A stretch of 64,000 nucleotides of DNA from Solimonas sp036405815 (GTDB lineage Bacteria > Pseudomonadota > Gammaproteobacteria > Nevskiales > Nevskiaceae). The position numbers and the translations under genes were made by a program. The notes under the pieces were generated by a model. It had not been told where the DNA came from. It saw only the letters and a list, made by a program, of their open reading frames with translations, and searched no databases. The stretch lies in NCBI GenBank assembly GCA_036405815.1, contig DASWWX010000063.1, positions 1-64,000 of the forward strand. Direction: 5' to 3'. Each line of letters opens with the position of its first letter. Within the stretch, counting starts at the first letter, position 1. This document shows positions 59,211-64,000 of this stretch, piece after piece.

Positions 59211-60026
59211 ATGGCGGCGACGATCGCATTCATCGGCGGCGGCAACATGGCGGCGAGCCTGATCGGCGGCCTGCTCGCGGCCGGCCGGCAACCGGCCCAG
59301 ATTCGCGTGGCCGAACCCGTGGCCACGCGCGCCCAGTGGCTGCGCGACACCTACCGCATCGCCGTGTTCGACAACGCCGCCGAAGCCGCGCACGGCGCCA
59401 ACGCTGTCGTGCTCGCGGTCAAGCCGCAGCAGATGCGCGAGGCCTGTGCCGGCCTGAAGCCGGACACCGGTTGCGTCGTCGTCTCGATCGCCGCCGGCAT
59501 CCGGCTCGACAGCCTGCGCGCCTGGCTCGGCCCGGACGTACACCTGGTGCGCAGCATGCCCAACACCCCGGCCCTGCTCGGCGCCGGCATCAGCGGCCTG
59601 TACGCGCCGCCCGAAACACCGGTACCGGCACGGCAGCTGGCGGAGAACATCCTGTCGGCCGCCGGCAGCTGCGTCTGGCTGCAGGCCGAATCGCAGATGG
59701 ACGCGGTCACCGCGCTGTCCGGCTCGGGCCCGGCCTACTACTTCCTGCTGACCGAGGCGTTGCAGGAGGCCGGTGTGCAGCTCGGCCTGGCGCCGGACGT
59801 CGCCGCGCGCCTGGCCCGCCAGACCTTCGTCGGCGCTGCACGCATGGCCGAGGGCGACGCCGATGTCGTCACGCTGCGCGCCAACGTCACCTCCAAGGGC
59901 GGCACCACCGAGGCGGCCGTCGCGCAACTGGAAGCCGGCAACCTGCGCGGCCTGTTCGCCGACGCGCTGGCCGCGGCCGCACGCCGCGGCAATGAACTGG
60001 GCGAGCTGCTGAGCAAGGACACGTAA
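59211..60026 (+). CDS. proC: Pyrroline-5-carboxylate reductase
   Basis: ProC reduces pyrroline-5-carboxylate to proline with NADPH. The 271-residue product has the Rossmann loop TIAFIGGGNMAASLIGG at the N-terminus, VVLAVKPQQM near 66, RSMPNTPALLGAGISGL near 115, and the family signature ALSGSGPAYYFLLTEAL near 163 with the conserved TSKGGTTEAAV later. I chose the ATG that opens the Rossmann fold; the upstream frame of 52 codons lies in the ilvA promoter side and is not conserved. Its TAA stop overlaps the yggT ATG by 1 nt. Confidence 0.97.
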   Translation: MAATIAFIGGGNMAASLIGGLLAAGRQPAQIRVAEPVATRAQWLRDTYRIAVFDNAAEAAHGANAVVLAVKPQQMREACAGLKPDTGCVVVSIAAGIRLDSLRAWLGPDVHLVRSMPNTPALLGAGISGLYAPPETPVPARQLAENILSAAGSCVWLQAESQMDAVTALSGSGPAYYFLLTEALQEAGVQLGLAPDVAARLARQTFVGAARMAEGDADVVTLRANVTSKGGTTEAAVAQLEAGNLRGLFADALAAAARRGNELGELLSKDT

Positions 60027-60586
60027 TGGGCGCCAATACCGCCAACGCACTGCTGTTTCTGATCACGACGCTGTTCGATCTGCTGATCTGGGCATTCCTG
60101 CTGCGCATCGTGCTGCAGTGGGTGCGCGCGGATTTCTATAACCCGGTGTCGCAGGCGATCTGGAAGCTGACGCGCTTCCCCACCGACGCGCTGCGGCCTT
60201 ATCTGCCGCAGGCACGCGGCTTCAACGTCGCCGCCGCGCTGACCGCGCTGCTGATCGCAGTCGTATATATCTACGTCATCATCGGCCTGCTCAACTTCTC
60301 CGGCATCTCGCCGCCGCTGGTGCTGTGGTTCGCGCTGCTGAAGCTGCTGGTGCTGACCGTCAACCTGTTCACGCTGACGCTGTTCGTGCAGGCCGTGCTG
60401 TCCTGGCTCGGACCGGGCGTCAACAATCCGGCCAGCAACATCCTGTGGAGCATGAACGAGCCGCTGCTGCGGCCGGTGCGCCGCCTGATCCCGCCGCTGT
60501 CCGGGCTCGATCTGTCGCCGCTGGTGCTGATCCTGCTGCTGCAGGTGCTCAACCGTCTGCTGCCGTTGCCCGGCGCGTTCCGCTGA
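60026..60586 (+). CDS. YggT family membrane protein
   Basis: The 186-residue product has two YggT repeats (about 10-90 and 100-180), each with a hydrophobic pair such as LLIWAFLLRIVLQWVRADFY and VQAVLSWLGPGVNNPASNIL. The conserved pattern W/R-xx-P-x-N-P is visible in both. YggT proteins are proposed osmotic-stress or division-linked integral membrane proteins; the role is not established. The start overlaps proC by 1 nt (TAATG) and metX begins 10 bp after the stop, the usual gammaproteobacterial cluster. Confidence 0.93.
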   Translation: MGANTANALLFLITTLFDLLIWAFLLRIVLQWVRADFYNPVSQAIWKLTRFPTDALRPYLPQARGFNVAAALTALLIAVVYIYVIIGLLNFSGISPPLVLWFALLKLLVLTVNLFTLTLFVQAVLSWLGPGVNNPASNILWSMNEPLLRPVRRLIPPLSGLDLSPLVLILLLQVLNRLLPLPGAFR

Positions 60587-60596
60587 AGACCCGCGC

Positions 60597-61748
60597 GTGA
60601 GCTTCGCCGCCGATTCCGTCGGGCTGGTCCGCCCGCAGCGCTACCGCATCGCGCAGCCGCTGGCGCTGGACTGCGGGCGCACGCTGCCGCAGCACGAGCT
60701 GATGGTGGAAACCTACGGCACGCTCAACGCGGCGCGCTCCAATGCCGTGCTGATCTGCCACGCGCTGTCCGGCGACCATCACGCCGCCGGCTATCTCGAC
60801 GACGCCGACCGCAAGCCCGGCTGGTGGGACAACTGCATCGGGCCCGGCAAGCCGATCGACACCGATCGCTTCTTCGTCGTCTCGCTCAACAATCTCGGTG
60901 GCTGTCGCGGCTCCACCGGTCCCAACACGATCAACCCGGATACCGGCCAGATCTGGGGGCCGGACTTCCCGCTGCTGACCGTGCGCGACTGGGTGCGCTC
61001 GCAGGCCCTGCTCGCCGATCACATGGGCATCGAACGCTGGGCGGCGGTGATCGGCGGCTCGCTCGGCGGCATGCAGGTGATGCAATGGGCGATCGATCTG
61101 CCCGACCGCCTCCGCAACGCCGTCGTGATCGCCTCCGCCCCGCAGCTGTCGGCGCAGAACATCGCATTCAACGAGATCGCGCGGCAGGCCATCCTGTCGG
61201 ATCCGGACTTCCACGGCGGACGCTTCTACGACCAGGGCGTCGTCCCCTCGCGCGGCCTCAAGCTGGCGCGCATGCTGGGCCACATCACCTATCTGTCGGA
61301 CGCGGCGATGCGCGCCAAGTTCGGCAACGAGCTGAAGGTCGCCACGCCCAGCTTCAACTTCGACGTCGAGTTCGAGGTGGAAAGCTACCTGCGCTATCAG
61401 GGCCAGTCGTTTGTCGACCGCTTCGACGCCAACACCTACCTGCTGATGACCAAGGCGCTGGACTACTTCGATCCGGCACGCGAGTTCGGCGACGACCTGG
61501 CCGCGGCATTCCGCCGGACGCGCGCACGCTTTCTGGTGGTGGCCTTCTCCAGCGACTGGCGCTTCTCGCCGGCGCGCTCGCGCGAGATCGTCAAGTCGCT
61601 GGTCGATGCCGGTCGCGACGTCTCCTACGCGCTGATCGAATCCCAGCTCGGCCATGACGACTTCCTCATGCCGATCCCGCAGTACCACGCCCTGCTGCGC
61701 GGCTATCTGGCGCGCGCCGCCGCCGAGTGCGAGGGGATATCGGCATGA
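60597..61748 (+). CDS. metX: Homoserine O-acetyltransferase (or succinyltransferase of the MetX fold)
   Basis: MetX acylates homoserine, the first committed step of methionine synthesis. The 383-residue alpha/beta-hydrolase-fold product has NAVLICHALSGDHHAAG near 47, the nucleophile serine in GGSLGGMQVMQW near 152, FSSDWRFSPARS with the acid near 318, and the histidine in QLGHDDFLMP near 350. MetX proteins can use acetyl- or succinyl-CoA, and sequence alone does not settle which here. The GTG start gives MSFAADSVGLV. It overlaps metW by 4 nt (ATGA), which indicates coupling. Confidence 0.95.
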   Translation: MSFAADSVGLVRPQRYRIAQPLALDCGRTLPQHELMVETYGTLNAARSNAVLICHALSGDHHAAGYLDDADRKPGWWDNCIGPGKPIDTDRFFVVSLNNLGGCRGSTGPNTINPDTGQIWGPDFPLLTVRDWVRSQALLADHMGIERWAAVIGGSLGGMQVMQWAIDLPDRLRNAVVIASAPQLSAQNIAFNEIARQAILSDPDFHGGRFYDQGVVPSRGLKLARMLGHITYLSDAAMRAKFGNELKVATPSFNFDVEFEVESYLRYQGQSFVDRFDANTYLLMTKALDYFDPAREFGDDLAAAFRRTRARFLVVAFSSDWRFSPARSREIVKSLVDAGRDVSYALIESQLGHDDFLMPIPQYHALLRGYLARAAAECEGISA

Positions 61749-62362
61749 ATCTGAGACCGGACCTCGCGCTGATCGTCGACTGGATCAAGCCCGGCTCGCG
61801 CATCCTCGACCTGGGCTGCGGCGACGGCGCACTGCTCGCGCATCTGGCACGTACGCGTCAGGTACACGGCTACGGCCTGGAGATCGATCCGATCAATGTC
61901 GCGCACTGCATCGAGGCGGGCGTCAACGTGATCCAGGCCGACCTCGACGACGGACTGCGCGATTTCGAGACCGATTCCTTCGACTACGTGGTAATGACCC
62001 AGGCGCTGCAGGCGCTGCAGCGGCCTGACCGCGCGCTCGCGGAAATCCTGCGCGTCGGTCGCACCGGCATCGTCACCTTCCCCAACTTCGGCCATTGGCG
62101 CGTGCGCGCGGCGCTGGCCACCGGCCGCATGCCGGTGACGCCGGCACTGCCGGAGCGCTGGTACGACACCCCGAACATCCACCTGTGCACCGTGCAGGAC
62201 TTCGAAGCGCTGTGCCGGCAATCCGGCTGGAGCATCGCCGACCGGCGCCTGCTCGATCGCTCGCACCGCGAGGGCCTGCGCATCCGCATGGCGCCCAATC
62301 TGTTCAGCGAGATCGCTCTGTACATGCTCAAGGCACCGCGTGTGGCCGGCGTGACCACATGA
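61745..62362 (+). CDS. metW: Methionine biosynthesis protein MetW
   Basis: MetW is a small class I methyltransferase-fold protein always found beside metX in this group and needed for efficient MetX activity in some relatives. The 205-residue product has ILDLGCGDGALLAHL near residue 20, DLDDGLRDFETDSFDYVV near 60, FPNFGHWRVRAAL near 100 and WYDTPNIHLCTVQDFEAL near 136, all conserved in the family. The start overlaps the metX stop (ATGA) and the stop overlaps the next gene by 4 nt, so the three are cotranslated. Confidence 0.96.
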   Translation: MNLRPDLALIVDWIKPGSRILDLGCGDGALLAHLARTRQVHGYGLEIDPINVAHCIEAGVNVIQADLDDGLRDFETDSFDYVVMTQALQALQRPDRALAEILRVGRTGIVTFPNFGHWRVRAALATGRMPVTPALPERWYDTPNIHLCTVQDFEALCRQSGWSIADRRLLDRSHREGLRIRMAPNLFSEIALYMLKAPRVAGVTT

Positions 62363-62811
62363 TTGGCCGGACGATCAAGAGACTGCCGTTGCTGGGCGCT
62401 TTGCTCCTGCTGCTGAGCCTGCCCCTGCGCGCCGAGCAGTTCGTCGACCAGGGCGAATATCGTGTGCACTACAGCGCGATCAACAGCACGCTGCTGACGC
62501 CAGAGGTCGCGCGCCGCTTCAATGTCACGCGCACGCGTGGCCAGGCATTGCTGGTACTGAACGCACAGCAGCGCGACGGCGAAGGGCGTTATCAGCCGGT
62601 CGCCGCCGTCGCCGAAGGTCGTGCGCGCAGCCTGATCGGCCACGTGGAGAAGCTGAAGCTGCGCCCGGTGCGCGAAGGCGACGTCCACTACGTGATGGCG
62701 GCATTCCAGATTCTCGATGCCGAATTCCTGACCCTGGAACTGACCGTGCGACCGGACGGCACGTCCGCGACGATCCCGCTGAAATTCCAGCAGCAGTTCT
62801 ATCGGGACTGA
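62359..62811 (+). CDS. DUF4426 exported protein
   Basis: The 150-residue product has a signal peptide (GRTIKRLPLLGALLLLLSL, cut after LRA) and a DUF4426 domain with QGEYRVHYSAINSTLLTPEV near 32, GHVEKLKLRPVREGDVHYVM near 90 and LTVRPDG near 128. It would be periplasmic. The family is unassigned but always linked to metX-metW in gammaproteobacteria. The ATG overlaps the metW stop (ATGA). An imperfect hairpin (62812-62832) right after the stop might end the transcript, but it has no U-tract. Confidence 0.9.
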   Translation: MIGRTIKRLPLLGALLLLLSLPLRAEQFVDQGEYRVHYSAINSTLLTPEVARRFNVTRTRGQALLVLNAQQRDGEGRYQPVAAVAEGRARSLIGHVEKLKLRPVREGDVHYVMAAFQILDAEFLTLELTVRPDGTSATIPLKFQQQFYRD

Positions 62812-62930
62812 GTCCAGCCGAACGGCTCGGACCGTCGCATCACGCGGTTTGCCTTGCAGCTCCGGCGACCACCGCCCCACGAGCGCGCTCCTGCCCTCAT
62901 CGCCTCGGTCGGCTGTAGCCGCTTCCGGCC

Positions 62931-63875
62931 TCAGCGCGACGGCGCGCGAGCGATACCCGGCGGCGTCACCGCCGGTGCATTGGCGTGGATCAGGATCTCG
63001 CCGATACGGCGATCCTTCTGGGTCCAAAGCTCCACGATCCAGCGCTGGAACGCCGCGCGGAATTCAGGGTCTTCCTCGTAATTGCCGCCGACCAGTTCCA
63101 GCGGCAGCTTGATCGCGCGGATCTCGACGACGACACGACGCATGCGACCGCAGAGGAAATCCCAGAAGCCGACCGCGCCGTCCGGGTAGACGATCGTCAC
63201 ATCGAGCAGGGCGTCGAGCCGGTCTTCCATCGCCGACAGCGCGAATGCGAAACCGCCGGACTTCGGCTTCAGCAGATGCTGATACGGCGACTTCTGCGCG
63301 AGCTGCTTGGCCTTGGTGAAGCGCGTGCCTTCGAGGAAGTTGAGAATCAGCACCGGCTGCGTGCGGTATTTCTCGCAAGCCTTGCGCGTGGTTTCCAGAT
63401 CCTTGCCCTTGAGCTGCGGGTTCTTCTCGATCTGCTCACGCGTGTAGCGCTTCATGAAGGGGTAATCCAGGCCCCACCACGCGAGCCCCAGAATCGGCAC
63501 CCAGATCAATTCCTGCTTGAGGAAGAACTTGAAGAACGGCGCCTTGCGGCCAAACGCCGCCATCAACACGAAGATGTCGTTCCAGGTCTGGTGATTGCAG
63601 CAGACCAGGTACTTGCCGCGCGGGTCCAGCGGCGTGTGGATGCGCACGTCCCATTCGATGCGCATCGTCAGCCACGACAGACCGACATTGCACATCGCCC
63701 AGTTCTGCGCGAGCCAGGCCGCCAGCCGCGACACCGCATCGCGTGCGGCGCCCCTGGGCGCGAGCAGCTTGAGGATGAAGGTGGCGTAGACCAGAGTCGC
63801 CCACAGGATCGTGTTGGCGACGAGGAGCAGCGCGACGATCAGGCCGTGCAGCGGCGCCGGAAGACGGTGAAGCAT
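62931..63875 (-). CDS. PlsC-type acyltransferase
   Basis: The 314-residue product is an integral-membrane glycerolipid acyltransferase. An N-terminal hydrophobic segment (LLLVANTILWATLVYATFIL) precedes the active-site NHX4D motif (CCNHQTWND) near residue 93 and the acyl-acceptor motif LNFLEGTRFT near 178. A further KPKSGGFAFAL is the third block. The length and pattern resemble E. coli YihG-like enzymes rather than the 245-residue PlsC, so it may acylate lysophospholipid or another lipid. The ATG is the first and gives a good membrane segment. It stands downstream of the partly seen gene at the right edge on the same strand. Confidence 0.9.
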   Translation of the reverse strand: MLHRLPAPLHGLIVALLLVANTILWATLVYATFILKLLAPRGAARDAVSRLAAWLAQNWAMCNVGLSWLTMRIEWDVRIHTPLDPRGKYLVCCNHQTWNDIFVLMAAFGRKAPFFKFFLKQELIWVPILGLAWWGLDYPFMKRYTREQIEKNPQLKGKDLETTRKACEKYRTQPVLILNFLEGTRFTKAKQLAQKSPYQHLLKPKSGGFAFALSAMEDRLDALLDVTIVYPDGAVGFWDFLCGRMRRVVVEIRAIKLPLELVGGNYEEDPEFRAAFQRWIVELWTQKDRRIGEILIHANAPAVTPPGIARAPSR

Positions 63876-63961
63876 GCGGGTTCTTGGAATAAGCGGCAGC
63901 GAGAAACCCGAAGCTTAGCCGCCGCGCCCGCGATGCGACAGGGGGCGCAGCTGGCGCAGGC

Positions 63962-64000
63962 TCAACCCTGCGCGTCCGCCAGCACCAGGTCGGCCGCCTT
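63962..64000 (-). CDS. C-terminal end of a gene cut by the window edge
   Basis: Thirteen codons ending KAADLVLADAQG-stop are visible on the minus strand, with the TGA at 63962-63964. The AADLVLAD end resembles HAD-type phosphatases such as GmhB, which often sits just upstream of a plsC-like gene in relatives, but the piece is too short to name. It lies 86 bp upstream of the acyltransferase start on the same strand. Confidence 0.45.
   Translation of the reverse strand, partial: KAADLVLADAQG

Noticed and set aside
60587..60640. SAM-type riboswitch before metX
   Set aside because: Only 10 bp separate yggT and metX, so no room exists for a riboswitch.
62812..62832. Terminator after the DUF4426 gene
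   Set aside because: The hairpin GTCCAGCCG / CGGCTCGGAC has a bulge and no U-tract, so I did not list it as a terminator.
1..64000. tRNA, rRNA, transposase, integrase or prophage genes
   Set aside because: No cloverleaf, rRNA segment or known mobile-element motif was seen; a covariance-model and profile search would be needed to exclude short remnants.

Overview
The window looks like a piece of chromosome from a high-GC gammaproteobacterium. No plasmid, phage or insertion-sequence genes were seen. The lineage is inferred from gene order: zapB-like/zapA/6S RNA/5-FCL synthase, aroQ-accB-accC and proC-yggT-metX-metW-DUF4426 are typical gammaproteobacterial (Pseudomonas- or Xanthomonas-like) arrangements. 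LPS heptose genes (hldE and a GT9 heptosyltransferase), OmpA, two intact predicted beta-barrel proteins and a TpsB-like barrel show a Gram-negative envelope. The exact family (for example Nevskiales or Xanthomonadales relatives) cannot be decided from this sequence alone. The high GC content makes long antisense frames common, and these were ignored.

Layout. 1-9.8 kb: LPS and surface-glycan region with hldE (cut by the left edge), ilvE, a heptosyltransferase and GT4 pair on +, then a - strand run of sulfotransferase, AsnB-type amidotransferase, GT4 and FkbM methyltransferase, with a second FkbM gene diverging. Together these could build and decorate (sulfate, amide, methyl) an outer-core or other surface glycan. 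9.9-17.2 kb: a - strand operon of a membrane-fused spermidine-synthase-like protein, an amidase and glnE. 17.4-22.7 kb: a TauE/SafE exporter, a DUF2061 membrane protein behind a strong Fur-box-like palindrome, a lipoprotein, a PAS-PAS-PAS-GGDEF-EAL protein and a Bax-inhibitor-1 protein. 22.8-31.9 kb: a kynureninase-like PLP enzyme, a TpsB-like outer-membrane protein, a - strand operon (hydrolase, beta-barrel, TerB-like, DUF1134 lipoprotein), a secreted TGGS-repeat protein, an HTTM-DCC fusion and TatD.

31.9-41.3 kb: a zinc-ribbon/AMIN-like membrane protein downstream of ilvD, an orphan exported protein, a 1-Cys peroxiredoxin, a MATE exporter and putA. 41.5-50.9 kb: a TlpA-like thioredoxin, aroQ-accB-accC (shikimate and fatty-acid entry), a very short MscS-like channel, a FadI-like thiolase, two amino-acid transporters and hemH. 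51-55.5 kb: OmpA/OprF-like protein, SohB, a PEBP protein and a DegP/DegQ protease (envelope quality control). 55.6-57.5 kb: zapB-like, zapA, 6S RNA with its own promoter, 5-FCL synthase and an EVE-domain protein. 57.5-62.8 kb: ilvA, then proC-yggT-metX-metW-DUF4426, which covers proline and methionine synthesis. 62.9-64 kb: a PlsC-type acyltransferase and the last codons of a gene cut by the right edge.

No tRNA, rRNA, CRISPR array or transposase was recognised. Most of the window is core metabolism and envelope biology. The most unusual signals are the Fur-box palindrome at 18.46 kb, the sulfotransferase/amidotransferase/FkbM glycan cassette, several unassigned envelope proteins (TGGS-repeat, zinc-ribbon/AMIN-like, coupled barrel/TerB) and the overlap between 6S RNA and the 5-FCL reading frame.
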